64,000 nt of DNA from Amycolatopsis regifaucium (lineage in GTDB: Bacteria > Actinomycetota > Actinomycetes > Mycobacteriales > Pseudonocardiaceae). This document shows, one piece after another, positions 53,842 to 62,579 of this stretch. The notes below the pieces were generated by a model that saw only the letters and a list, made by a program, of their open reading frames with translations, ran no database searches and was not told the origin of the DNA. Positions within the stretch are counted from its first letter, which is position 1, and each line of letters opens with the position of its first letter. The translations under genes were made by a program, and so were the position numbers. Location: NCBI RefSeq assembly GCF_001613935.1, contig NZ_LQCI01000018.1:238968-302967 (forward strand), given 5' to 3'.

Positions 53842-54920
53842 ACACCGCCACCGCCGCGCCGCCGCTGGGGATGCTGGCTGAACTGACCCATCGCTGCCCG
53901 CTGCATTGCCCGTACTGCTCGAATCCGGTCGAACTGCTCGCCCGCGAAGACGAACTGTCCACAGAGGAATGGCTGTCCGTGCTCACGCAGGCCCGGGAGC
54001 TCGGCGTACTCCAGGTGCACATGTCCGGCGGCGAGCCACTCGCCCGGCCGGACTTGCCCATCCTGGTCGAGCACGCCACGAAACTGGGTTGTTACGTCAA
54101 CCTGGTGACGTCCGGCCTCGGGCTCACCGAGTCCAGATTGGACGATCTCGTCGAACGCGGTATCGCGCACATCCAGCTGTCCGTCCAAGGCGCGACAGCC
54201 GAGCGCGCGAACCGGCTCGCCGGGGCGCGGGCCCACGACCGGAAACTGGTCGTCGCCGAACTGATCAAGAAGGCGGGTCTGCCGCTTTCGGTGAACGTCG
54301 TCCTGCACCGGCAGAACCACGACCAGCTGGCCGGGATCATCGAACTGGCCGAGAAAATGGGCGCGGACCGGCTCGAACTGGCCAACACGCAGTACTACGG
54401 CTGGGCACTGCGAAACCGCGACGCCCTGATGCCGACCAGGCGCCAGCTCGACGATGCCGAACCGATCGTGCGCGCGGCCACCGAACGGCTGCGCGGCAGC
54501 ATGGAGATCATCTACGTCGTCGCCGACTACTACGAGCAGTACCCGAAGCCTTGCATGTACGGCTGGGGCGCGCGGCAGCTGACTGTGGCGCCCGACGGGA
54601 ACGTGCTGCCGTGTCCGGCGTCGACCGCGATCGAGACACTGGAACTCGACAACGTGCGGACCATGCCGCTGGCCCGGATCTGGTACGAATCCAGTTCCTT
54701 CAACGCTTACCGCGGCGAGGACTGGATGCCGGAGACCTGCGGGACCTGCGAACGGCGCTCGATCGACTTCGGCGGCTGCCGGTGCCAGGCGTTCCAGCTC
54801 ACCGGTGACGCCGCCGCGACGGACCCGGTGTGCTCTCGTTCGCCGCATCGCGACGTCGTCGATCTCATCCTCGCCACGCCGCCTCGCACGGACGAACTGG
54901 TCATGCGGGCGCCCCGATGA
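53832..54920 (+). CDS. pqqE: Radical SAM PqqA peptide cyclase PqqE
   Basis: A 362-residue radical SAM enzyme that forms the Glu-Tyr carbon-carbon bond in PqqA. Radical SAM cluster CPLHCPYC (C22, C26, C29) and MSGGEPLARPDL. The C-terminal SPASM region has CMYGWG, PCPAS, CGTCERRSIDFGGCRC and a last Cys near the end, which ligate the auxiliary Fe-S clusters. It ends in an ATGA overlap with pqqB. Confidence 0.95.
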   Translation: MDLNTATAAPPLGMLAELTHRCPLHCPYCSNPVELLAREDELSTEEWLSVLTQARELGVLQVHMSGGEPLARPDLPILVEHATKLGCYVNLVTSGLGLTESRLDDLVERGIAHIQLSVQGATAERANRLAGARAHDRKLVVAELIKKAGLPLSVNVVLHRQNHDQLAGIIELAEKMGADRLELANTQYYGWALRNRDALMPTRRQLDDAEPIVRAATERLRGSMEIIYVVADYYEQYPKPCMYGWGARQLTVAPDGNVLPCPASTAIETLELDNVRTMPLARIWYESSSFNAYRGEDWMPETCGTCERRSIDFGGCRCQAFQLTGDAAATDPVCSRSPHRDVVDLILATPPRTDELVMRAPR

Positions 54921-55780
54921 GAGTGATCCTGCTCGGCACCGCGGCGGGTGGCGGTTTCCCGCAATGGAACTGCGCCTGCGCACTGTGCACTTCGGACGCA
55001 CCGCACCGGACGCAGGACTGTGTCGCGGTGAGCGCGGACGGCAAGGCCTGGTACCTGCTCAACGCGTCTCCGGACATTCGCGCCCAGATCCTCGCCACGC
55101 CGCCGCTCCGTGCCGGGCCGGGGCCGCGGGAGATCCCACTGCGCGGGGCGCTGCTCACCGACGCCGAACTCGATCATTCGCTCGGCCTGCTCATGTTGCG
55201 GGAAGCCGGCGGACTTCCGGTGTGGGCACCGGACGCGGCACTTCGCGCACTCTCCGAGCAATTCCCCGCGCGGTCGATCATCGACGGCTACGGCGGCTGG
55301 GACTGGCTGCCGACGTCGGGGATCGCCATCGACGGGCTCCGGGTGAGCGTGCTTCCGGTGAGTGACAAACGACCGAAGTACGCACGGTTGTCCACAGAGG
55401 ACGGTCCATGGGTGGTGGCGTACCGGGTCGAGGACGTCCGGACCGGCGGTGTCTTCGTGTACGCGCCATGCCTGAAGAGCTGGCCGGAAGGGTTCGACGA
55501 CTTCACTCGCGACGCGGGGCTGGTACTGCTGGACGGCACCTTCTACGCGCCGGACGAGATGTCAGGGGCCACCGAGGCCAAGGTCGGGGACGGCGCGCAA
55601 CTGGCGATGGGGCATCTGCCGATCACCGGCAGTCTCGCGAAACTCCGGCCCGGACCGCGCTGGGCCTATACGCATCTGAACAACACGAACCCCGTCGTCG
55701 ACCCGTCCTCACCGGAGCACGCCGCCGTACTGGACGGCGGCGCCTCGCTTCCCTTGGACGGTACGGAGTTCAAGCTCTAG
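54917..55780 (+). CDS. pqqB: PQQ biosynthesis hydrolase/hydroxylase PqqB
   Basis: A 287-residue metallo-beta-lactamase-fold protein. It starts RVILLGTAAGGGFPQWNCACALC and contains LLTDAELDHSLGLLMLREAG, SPDIRAQI and HLPITGS, all typical of PqqB, which is proposed to hydroxylate the tyrosine moiety of the intermediate. Order A-C-D-E-B is common in actinobacteria. Its last four bases overlap the convergent aldo/keto reductase gene. A separate pqqF-type protease is not in the window. Confidence 0.94.
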   Translation: MRVILLGTAAGGGFPQWNCACALCTSDAPHRTQDCVAVSADGKAWYLLNASPDIRAQILATPPLRAGPGPREIPLRGALLTDAELDHSLGLLMLREAGGLPVWAPDAALRALSEQFPARSIIDGYGGWDWLPTSGIAIDGLRVSVLPVSDKRPKYARLSTEDGPWVVAYRVEDVRTGGVFVYAPCLKSWPEGFDDFTRDAGLVLLDGTFYAPDEMSGATEAKVGDGAQLAMGHLPITGSLAKLRPGPRWAYTHLNNTNPVVDPSSPEHAAVLDGGASLPLDGTEFKL

Positions 55781-56751
55781 GAGATGCCTTCCGGACTCGC
55801 GCCCGACACGGGGACGGCGTCGGCGGTGAGCCGGTCGATCTCCGCGAGGTCGTCCGCGGTCAGGTCGACATCGGCCGCGGCGAGACTGGCTTCGATGTTG
55901 GCCGCCTTGCGCGCGCCCACGATCGCGACGTGCACACCCGGCTGGGCGAGTGCCCACGCGATCGCGAGCTGACTGACCGAGATCCCGTTGTCCGCGGCGA
56001 ATTCCTTGAGCCTGTCGACGACGGCGAGATTACGCCGGAAGTTCTCTCCGGTGAACGCCGAGGAGCGCGAACGCCAGTCGGTCTTCTCGAACGTCGTCTC
56101 CGGGGTGAAGGAGCCGGTGAGCAGGCCACTGCCCAGCGGGCTGTAGACGAGCACGCCGATGTCGTTCTCCCGCGCGTAGGGCAGCGGATCGGTCTCGATG
56201 TCACGGCGGAACAGGTGGTACGGCGGCTGCAGGGTTTCCACCGGACGGGTCTTGCCGAAGGCGGCGAGCTGCTCGGCGTCGTGGTTCGAAACGCCGATGT
56301 GCCGGATCTTCCCCGCGTCGACGAACTCCTGGAGGATCCCCGCGGTCTCCTCGGCGGGCGCGTCGGAATCGGGCCAATGGATCTGGTAGAGGTCGATGTG
56401 GTCGACGGCGAGGAAGCGGAGGCTGTCCTCGATTCCCCGCGTCAGCCACTCGCGCCGGGAGTCGCGTGGCCGTTCGGATCGCGGCTTGATACCGCCCTTC
56501 GTGGCGATGACGATGTTGTCGCGGTCGCGTTTGAGTTCCTCACGCAACGCCTTCCCGAGCAGCGCCTCGGATTTCCCGAAACCGTAGGCCTGGGCGGTGT
56601 CGAAGAAGTCGACCCCGAGTTCGCGGGCGTGGCGGATGGCGGCGATCGCCGCGTCCTCGTCGAACGAACCCCAGTCCCCGCCCAGCTGCCAGGTGCCGAA
56701 GGCGATCCTCGACACCTCGAGACCGCTCCTGCCCAATGTCGTCGTACGCAT
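55777..56751 (-). CDS. Aldo/keto reductase
   Basis: A 324-residue (beta/alpha)8 NADPH reductase of the AKR superfamily: TLGRSGLEVSRIAFGTWQLGG, GVDFFDTAQAYGFGKSEALLGKAL with the catalytic Asp and Tyr, KGG for Lys, LYQIHWPD with His, and GARKAANIEAS for phosphate binding. I use the ATG at MRTTTLG; the longer frame is not conserved. Substrate unknown. Confidence 0.92.
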   Translation of the reverse strand: MRTTTLGRSGLEVSRIAFGTWQLGGDWGSFDEDAAIAAIRHARELGVDFFDTAQAYGFGKSEALLGKALREELKRDRDNIVIATKGGIKPRSERPRDSRREWLTRGIEDSLRFLAVDHIDLYQIHWPDSDAPAEETAGILQEFVDAGKIRHIGVSNHDAEQLAAFGKTRPVETLQPPYHLFRRDIETDPLPYARENDIGVLVYSPLGSGLLTGSFTPETTFEKTDWRSRSSAFTGENFRRNLAVVDRLKEFAADNGISVSQLAIAWALAQPGVHVAIVGARKAANIEASLAAADVDLTADDLAEIDRLTADAVPVSGASPEGIS

Positions 56752-56859
56752 GTTTCCAGCACAGCACAGACGTCGGTGCACCGCACCGGATCTCCCGGCC
56801 AACGAAACCCCCAACCAACTGTTTGCCGGTGGATGTCCCGACGGTTGATACTCGTCCCC

Positions 56860-57281
56860 ATGCCGGATTCGCCGACCCTCGAAGGACTTCGCGTCCTCGC
56901 CCATCCCGTACGGCTGCGCATTCTGTCGCTTTTGACCGGTGCCGCGATGAGCGCGGCCGAAGCCGCCCGCGAACTCGGCGAGACACAGGCGAACGTCAGC
57001 TACCACTTGCGGCGACTGCACGAGGCCGGACTGCTGGACGTCGCCGAGGAGGTCCGGATCCGGGGAGGGCTCGCGAAACGCTACCGGCACGATCCGGAGT
57101 CCGGCACGCGGTTCGACGACCGACGCGGAAATGTGGGCCGACCGCGAAGCCTGGGAAAAAGCGCTCGGGCACGCGCGTGAACTCCAGCAGGCTCCTGCAC
57201 ACGGCCACACGGCCGCCCCGGACTCGCGGCACGATCCCGGTCAGCGTGACGGTCGCGATGTTCGAGATGACGCCATCGTGA
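56860..57281 (+). pseudogene. ArsR-type winged-helix regulator broken by two apparent single-base insertions
   Basis: The first frame gives a good helix-turn-helix (LAHPVRLRILSLLTGAAMSAAEAARELGETQANVSYHLRRLHEAGLL). The family's continuation is then found in the next frame (MWADREAWEKALGHA, from about 57122) and again in the third (VNSSRLLHTATRPPRTRG..., from about 57178). That last frame ends at the TGA overlapping the MFS start (GTGA). One extra base near 57121 and one near 57175-57178 would restore a continuous protein of about 140 residues. As read, the product stops being regulator-like after about residue 88. It may be a true pseudogene or two sequencing errors. Confidence 0.7.
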
Positions 57282-58498
57282 CCTCACTGCGCGAGCCCCT
57301 GCGCCACCACAACTTCCGCTGGCTGATCGGCGGCCGTACGTTCGGCGAGTTCGGCAACGCCGTCGCCCCGCTCGCACTGGCGTTCGCGGTGATCGACCTG
57401 ACCGGTTCGGCCGTCGACATCGGCATCGTCGTCGGCGCGCGGTCGGTGGCGAGCGTGCTGTTGCTGCTGTTCGGCGGGGTACTGGCGGACAGGCTACCGC
57501 GATCGGTGATCCTGCAGGGCACCGAACTCGCCGCGACGCTGACCCAGGCGACCATCGCGGCGAGTGTCCTTTGTGGATTCGCTTCCGTCCCGTTGCTGGT
57601 CGCGCTGAGCGTGGTCAACGGCGCGGTGGCCGCGATCTCCGCGCCCGCGTCGGCGTCACTCACGCCGTTGACGGTGCCCGTCGAACTACTGGCACCGGCC
57701 AACGCGCTGGGCAGGCTGCTCTCGAACTCCGGCCGGATCGCCGGCGCCGGACTCGGTGGCCTCCTGGTCACCGCGGTCGGCCCCGGCTGGGCACTCGGCG
57801 GGAACGCGCTGTTGTTCCTGGGCTCGGCCCTGTCCTACCGGCGGATCCGGCTCAACCGCCGGGAACGGATCCCCGGCAGCCGCCCACTGGCGGAACTCGC
57901 CGAAGGCTGGCGCGAGTTCCGGTCACGGACCTGGGTATGGGTCGTGGTCGTCCAGTTCATGGTGGTGAACGCCGTCATTGCCGGCGGGATCGCGGTGCTG
58001 GGCCCCGTCGTCGCCGACAACACCTTCGGCCGCTCCGGCTGGGGATTCGCCCTCGCGGCACAGACGATCGGCTCGCTGGTCGGCGGCGTCCTCGTCGCCC
58101 GCTGGCAACCCCGGCGCGCGTTGTTCGTCGGAGTCGCGGTGATCCTTTTCGAGGCTCCGCCCTTGATCCTGCTCGGCCAGGCGCCCTTGCTGCCGCTGCT
58201 GCTGGCGGCCATGTTCGTTTCCGGCCTGGCGATCGAGCAGTTCGTGGTGGCGTGGGACGTCTCGCTGCAGGAGAACGTGCCCGAGGACAAACTCGCGCGC
58301 GTCTACTCCTACGACATGCTCGGTTCCTTCATCGCCCTGCCGCTGGGGCAGATGGCGGCGGGACCGGCGGCGCAGCACTTCGGGATCGGCACGACGTTGC
58401 TCGCGTGCGCCGCGCTGGTCGTGGCCGCCACCTGCCTCGCCCTGTGCAGCGGGCAGGTGCGGGGCCTGGTCCGCAAGACCCACGTGGCCCGGCCCTGA
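57278..58498 (+). CDS. MFS efflux transporter (EntS/macrolide-efflux-like)
   Basis: A 406-residue major facilitator of the DHA3-like group with about 12 hydrophobic segments; LADRLPRSVILQGTELAATL is the helix 2-3 loop. GTG overlaps the stop of the (frameshifted) ArsR-type regulator gene, so regulator and exporter were one operon. Substrate unknown. Confidence 0.88.
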   Translation: MTSLREPLRHHNFRWLIGGRTFGEFGNAVAPLALAFAVIDLTGSAVDIGIVVGARSVASVLLLLFGGVLADRLPRSVILQGTELAATLTQATIAASVLCGFASVPLLVALSVVNGAVAAISAPASASLTPLTVPVELLAPANALGRLLSNSGRIAGAGLGGLLVTAVGPGWALGGNALLFLGSALSYRRIRLNRRERIPGSRPLAELAEGWREFRSRTWVWVVVVQFMVVNAVIAGGIAVLGPVVADNTFGRSGWGFALAAQTIGSLVGGVLVARWQPRRALFVGVAVILFEAPPLILLGQAPLLPLLLAAMFVSGLAIEQFVVAWDVSLQENVPEDKLARVYSYDMLGSFIALPLGQMAAGPAAQHFGIGTTLLACAALVVAATCLALCSGQVRGLVRKTHVARP

Positions 58499-58549
58499 CC
58501 GCACGCCCTCGCGAGCGATAGCAAAGGTCCCTTGCTCCCTTTCCACAGG

Positions 58550-59926
58550 TCACGGCCAGGGACGGACCTCCTCGAGAAGCTTCGCGACCGCGAGCACCAG
58601 GTCGTCGGAGTGCCGGGGACCGACGATCTGCAGGCCGACCGGGAGACCGCTGGAGGTACGGCCCGCCGGAACGCTGATGGCGGGCTGCTGGGTCATGTTG
58701 AACGGGTAGGTGAACGGCGTCCAGTCCGGCCAGCCGCTCAGTCCACTGCCCGGCGGCACCTCGTGTCCGGCCTCGAAGGCGGGGATCGGGACGGTCGGCG
58801 TGATCAGCACGTCGTAACGCGTGTGGAACTCGCCCATCAGGATGCCCAGTGCGGCCCGCTCGGCGTTGGCACCGAGGTAGTCGCTCGCCGAGAAGGTCTT
58901 GCCCAACTCCCACACCTTCCGCAACCCCGGGTCGACCTTGGTCTCCGAACCGGCGGGGAAGGTGTCCAGCCATTTGGCCGCGCCGGTCGACCACAGGATG
59001 TCGAAGGCGGGTTTCGGGTCGCTGAAGCCGGGATCGGCCTCTTCGATGTGCAGGCCCGCGTCGCCCAGCGACTGGACCGCCGACTTGACGATCTCCGCGA
59101 CCTCCGGGTCGACGTCGACGAAACCGAGCGTCGGCGAATAGGCGGCGATCAGCCCGCGCACGTCCCGGCGGACGGCTTCGCGGAAAGTCGAGACGGGCGG
59201 AGCGAGCGCGGCCGGGTCGCGGTAGTCGGGCATCGAGAGGACGTCGAGCAGCAGCGCGGTGTCGTCCACCGAACGCGCCATCGGACCGGCGTGTGACAGC
59301 GGGCCGAACGGGCTCGCCGGGAACAGCGGAATCCGGCCGTGTGTCGGTTTGAGGCCGACGATTCCGCAGAACGACGCCGGAATCCGGATCGAGCCACCGC
59401 CGTCGGTGCCGACGGAGAGGTCACCCATGCCCGCCGCGACGGCCGCGGCGCTCCCGCCACTGGATCCGCCCGCCGTCTTCGACAGGTCGACCGGATTGCG
59501 GGTGATCCCGGTCAGCGTGTTGTCGGTGACGCCTTTCCACGCGAGTTCCGGTGTCGTGGTCTTTCCCAGCAGTACCAGGCCGTTCTCGCGCAGGCGCGCG
59601 GTGACCGGGCTGTCGACGTCCCACGGCTGGTCGGGGTCGATGCACCGCGACCCGCGCAGCGTCGGCCAGCCCTGCGTCAGGAACATGTCCTTGATCGAAG
59701 CCGGGACACCGTCGAGCCAGCCGATCGGATTGCCGTCGCGCCAGCGGACCTCGGACGCTTTCGCCTGTTCGAGTGCGCGATCGGCGTCGACCAGGCAGAA
59801 GGCGTTGGTATCGCCGTCACGTTCTTCGATGGCGCGCAACGCGTTCTGCGTGGCCTCGACCGGCGACAGTTCTCCGGTGGCATACGCGGCGACCAGCTCG
59901 CTCGCGGTCGACTTGGTGTCGTTCAT
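58550..59926 (-). CDS. Amidase (amidase-signature family)
   Basis: A 458-residue Ser-Ser-Lys hydrolase. Visible are the Lys in PASIKDMFLTQG, the signature GGSSGGSAAAVAAGMGDLSVGTDGGGSIRIPASFCGIVGLKPTHGRIP with the cis-Ser and nucleophile Ser, and a normal family length. It lies eight bases after the hydroxyacid dehydrogenase gene in a leftward pair. It probably hydrolyses a small amide in the nearby racemase/isomerase pathway. Confidence 0.92.
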   Translation of the reverse strand: MNDTKSTASELVAAYATGELSPVEATQNALRAIEERDGDTNAFCLVDADRALEQAKASEVRWRDGNPIGWLDGVPASIKDMFLTQGWPTLRGSRCIDPDQPWDVDSPVTARLRENGLVLLGKTTTPELAWKGVTDNTLTGITRNPVDLSKTAGGSSGGSAAAVAAGMGDLSVGTDGGGSIRIPASFCGIVGLKPTHGRIPLFPASPFGPLSHAGPMARSVDDTALLLDVLSMPDYRDPAALAPPVSTFREAVRRDVRGLIAAYSPTLGFVDVDPEVAEIVKSAVQSLGDAGLHIEEADPGFSDPKPAFDILWSTGAAKWLDTFPAGSETKVDPGLRKVWELGKTFSASDYLGANAERAALGILMGEFHTRYDVLITPTVPIPAFEAGHEVPPGSGLSGWPDWTPFTYPFNMTQQPAISVPAGRTSSGLPVGLQIVGPRHSDDLVLAVAKLLEEVRPWP

Positions 59927-59933
59927 CCGGCCC

Positions 59934-60923
59934 CTAACCTTGGCGAAGCGTCTCCGACGGCACGTATCCGAGCCGCTTGTCCACGACGTTGCGCAGTGGC
60001 TCCCCCGCGCGCCAGCGACGGAAGTTGTCCGCGAACACCTCTACCAGAGTATTACGCCAGCCGACGAAGTCGCCCGACATATGCGGCGAGATCAGCACGT
60101 TCTCCATGGTCCACAAAGGACTTTCAGGAGGCAGCGGCTCGGTGTCGAAGACGTCGAGCGCCGCACCGCCGAGCGGCCCGTCCCGCAGCGCGCCGACCAG
60201 GTCGGCGGTGACGACCAGTTCACCGCGGCCGACGTTGACGAACCGTGCGCCGGGCTTCATCGCGGCGAAGGTTTCGGCTTCGAACATGCCTTTCGTCTGC
60301 TCGGTCAGGGGCGCGACCGCGACGACGTAGTCCGCCTCGGGAAGGTGGCGCGTCAGCTCCGAGGACGCGTACACGTCCCCGAAGTCGGGATCACCCGCAC
60401 GAGCACGGCGTCCGACGCCGGCCACCGACATCCCGGCCGCCCGCAACAGCCGGGCGATCGACCGGCCGATGGGCCCGGTACCGACCACCAGCACCCGGCG
60501 GCCGTCGATCCGTTCAGTCTCCCGGTGCCGCCACTCCTTCCGCCGCTGCAGCTCCCACGACCGGACGAAATCCTTGGCGAAACCGAGGATGACGCCGAGG
60601 ACGTACTCGGCGATCGCTCCGTCGAACACACCACGCGAATTGGTGAGCACGACGTCGCTCTCCTGCAGCCCGGGGAAGAGCACAGGGTCGACGCCCGCAC
60701 TGGCGATGTGCAGCCAGCGCAGCCTGTCGGCCGCATGCCACGCTCCGGGAACCGCCGTCGAAAGGAAGTCGTAGACGAAGAGCGCGTCCGCTCCGGATAA
60801 CGCATCAGCCAACCCGGCCTCGTCGGTGTAACGAACCACCGCTCCGGCTTCGATAGCGCGCATGTCCGGTGGGCGCGCGTCTCCGCAGAGCACCGCCAGC
60901 ACTGGGGTCTCCGAGGCGATCAC
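59934..60923 (-). CDS. D-isomer-specific 2-hydroxyacid dehydrogenase
   Basis: A 329-residue NAD(P)-dependent dehydrogenase: VVGTGPIGRSIARLLRAAGM cofactor loop, catalytic Arg in VNVGRGEL, Glu in DTEPLPPES and His in ISPHMSGD. It resembles GhrA-type hydroxypyruvate/glyoxylate reductases. The GTG start is proposed 27 bases from the operator at 60950; longer frames would run through that palindrome. It forms an operon with the amidase. Confidence 0.88.
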   Translation of the reverse strand: MIASETPVLAVLCGDARPPDMRAIEAGAVVRYTDEAGLADALSGADALFVYDFLSTAVPGAWHAADRLRWLHIASAGVDPVLFPGLQESDVVLTNSRGVFDGAIAEYVLGVILGFAKDFVRSWELQRRKEWRHRETERIDGRRVLVVGTGPIGRSIARLLRAAGMSVAGVGRRARAGDPDFGDVYASSELTRHLPEADYVVAVAPLTEQTKGMFEAETFAAMKPGARFVNVGRGELVVTADLVGALRDGPLGGAALDVFDTEPLPPESPLWTMENVLISPHMSGDFVGWRNTLVEVFADNFRRWRAGEPLRNVVDKRLGYVPSETLRQG

Positions 60924-60949
60924 GTTGACACCGTAAAAGTGGCTCGTAT

Positions 60950-60963
60950 GATTGTCAACAATC
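60950..60963. promoter_or_regulatory. Candidate GntR operator GATTGTcaACAATC in a divergent region
   Basis: A 6-2-6 palindrome between the leftward dehydrogenase-amidase pair and the rightward isomerase genes. The same half-sites recur at 61776. A GntR/FadR-type regulator is encoded 1.6 kb downstream, and proteins of this group bind short palindromes of the form TTGTnnACAA. Confidence 0.6.
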
Positions 60964-61021
60964 CGAGGAGCGACCCCCGGAGCGCCGGACTGTGACTGCA
61001 GAAGTTTCCGGAGGCTGAGAC

Positions 61022-61762
61022 TTGGATTTCGACTTACTGGAGTTCGAAGGGCCCTTGGCGCAACGCGGCATCGGCGTGATCGCTCCCTTCGACCTGGCCC
61101 TGGAACGCGAGCTGTGGCGCTGGGTGCCCATGGAGGTCTCCCTCCATCTGGCACGGACGCCCTATGAGCCCGTGCCCGTCAGCATGGAGATGGCCCAGCT
61201 CGTCAGCGACAGCAGACACCTCGCCGCCGCCACGAGGGACGTACTCCACGTCGAGCCCGAAGTCGTCGCGTATCTGTGCACCTCCGGCAGTTTCGTCAAC
61301 GGTGTGGACTACGAACGGTCCCTGACCAAGGCGATCTGCGACGCGGGCGCTCCGGACGCCGTCACCACCTCCGGAGCACTGGCCGAGGTCCTGCACCAGC
61401 TCGACCTCCACCGGGTCTCAGTACTGACGCCCTATGACGGCGACCTGACCGGGAAGCTGCACGACTTCCTGGACGAACTCGATGTGCACACCGTCTCGAG
61501 CGATCACCTCGGCCTGGGGGGCGGCATCTGGAAGGTCAGCTACCGCACCATCGCCGAACGCATCCTCGCCGCCGACCACGCCGACGCGGACGCCATTTTC
61601 GTCAGCTGCACCAACCTCCCCACCTACGATCTGATCGAGCCGCTCGAAAGCGCGCTCGGCAAACCCGTCCTCACCGCGAACCAGCTCACGATGTGGGCCT
61701 GTCTCCGGCGGATGAACCTGCCGATCGTCGGGCCCGGCAAGTGGCTCCGCGAGGTCGATTGA
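61022..61762 (+). CDS. Asp/Glu racemase superfamily protein, maleate cis-trans isomerase-like
   Basis: A 246-residue protein of the maleate isomerase/arylmalonate decarboxylase branch. Two active-site cysteines lie at the expected places: C86 in LCTSGSF and C196 in VSCTNLPTYDLI. GKPVLTANQLTMWA is also typical of the branch. TTG start with GGAGG seven bases before. With both cysteines it could isomerise or racemise a dicarboxylate. Confidence 0.85.
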   Translation: MDFDLLEFEGPLAQRGIGVIAPFDLALERELWRWVPMEVSLHLARTPYEPVPVSMEMAQLVSDSRHLAAATRDVLHVEPEVVAYLCTSGSFVNGVDYERSLTKAICDAGAPDAVTTSGALAEVLHQLDLHRVSVLTPYDGDLTGKLHDFLDELDVHTVSSDHLGLGGGIWKVSYRTIAERILAADHADADAIFVSCTNLPTYDLIEPLESALGKPVLTANQLTMWACLRRMNLPIVGPGKWLREVD

Positions 61763-61775
61763 CCTCTTCCCCTAC

Positions 61776-61789
61776 GATTGTCGACAATC
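61776..61789. promoter_or_regulatory. Candidate GntR operator, perfect palindrome GATTGTCGACAATC
   Basis: A perfect 14-base palindrome in the 43-base gap before the second racemase-like gene, 16 bases from its GTG. It shares both half-sites with the site at 60950. This places the downstream isomerase-GntR genes under the same presumed regulator, with autoregulation. Confidence 0.65.
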
Positions 61790-61805
61790 TGCCTCCGGAG
61801 GTCCC

Positions 61806-62576
61806 GTGCCCATCACGCCGCTCACCCCACCCGAGCCACCGTCCGAGACGACCACGATCGGGTTCATCTATCCCGATCACGCCGCCGAAGACGACTACCC
61901 ACTCGCGGAACAGCTCCTCGGCGGGGACATGGCCGGGATCAAGCTGCCGGTCGAGCACATCTACGGGACCGATCTGCACGCCGTGCCAGAACTCCTGGAC
62001 CTGGGCAGCGAAAGCCGTCTCGCCGATGGTGCCGCGCTATTGGCCAAGCACGAACCGGACGCGGTGGTGTGGGCGTGCACCAGCGGCAGCTTCGTCTACG
62101 GCTGGGAAGGCGCCAGGGACCAGGCCGACCGACTGGCCGCCGTCGCGGGTGTCCCGGCGTCGAGCACCTCCTTCGCCTTCGTCCACGCCGCTCAAGCGCT
62201 CGGCGTCCGGCGGGTCGCGGTCGCCGCCAGCTACCCGGACGACATCGCCCGCTTGTTCGTCGACTTCCTCGACGCCGGCGGGATCGAAGTGATCTCGATG
62301 GGCAGCGCGGACATCGACACCGCCGCCGAAGTCGGCGGACTCAGCCCGGAGGCCGTGGTCGAACTCGCGGTGAGCCGCGACCACCCGGACGCGGACGCCC
62401 TGCTCGTCCCCGACACCGCCATGCGCACCCTTGGTGAGATCAACACGCTCGAAACGCGCCTCGGCAAGCCGGTGCTGACCGCCAATCAGGTCACCGTCTG
62501 GGAGGGCCTGCGGCTCACCGGGAAATCCCCGCTCGTCCGCACGCTGGGCGCGCTGTTCGGGCAGAGAGGCAACTGA
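61806..62576 (+). CDS. Asp/Glu racemase superfamily protein lacking the second catalytic Cys
   Basis: A 256-residue paralogue of the preceding gene. The first active-site Cys is kept (C91 in ACTSGSF). The second motif reads VPDTAMRTL, with Asp203 where the paralogue has Cys196. GKPVLTANQVTVWE is conserved. The loss suggests a one-cysteine chemistry, as in arylmalonate decarboxylase (which keeps the other Cys), or a non-racemising role. GTG start with GGAGG upstream; the GntR gene follows after three bases. Confidence 0.85.
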   Translation: MPITPLTPPEPPSETTTIGFIYPDHAAEDDYPLAEQLLGGDMAGIKLPVEHIYGTDLHAVPELLDLGSESRLADGAALLAKHEPDAVVWACTSGSFVYGWEGARDQADRLAAVAGVPASSTSFAFVHAAQALGVRRVAVAASYPDDIARLFVDFLDAGGIEVISMGSADIDTAAEVGGLSPEAVVELAVSRDHPDADALLVPDTAMRTLGEINTLETRLGKPVLTANQVTVWEGLRLTGKSPLVRTLGALFGQRGN

Positions 62577-62579
62577 ACC

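Noticed and set aside
60992..61018. Eight-codon leader frame with a weak GGAG site before the first isomerase gene
   Set aside because: Too short, no regulatory codon pattern or hairpin pair, and its only support is chance spacing.
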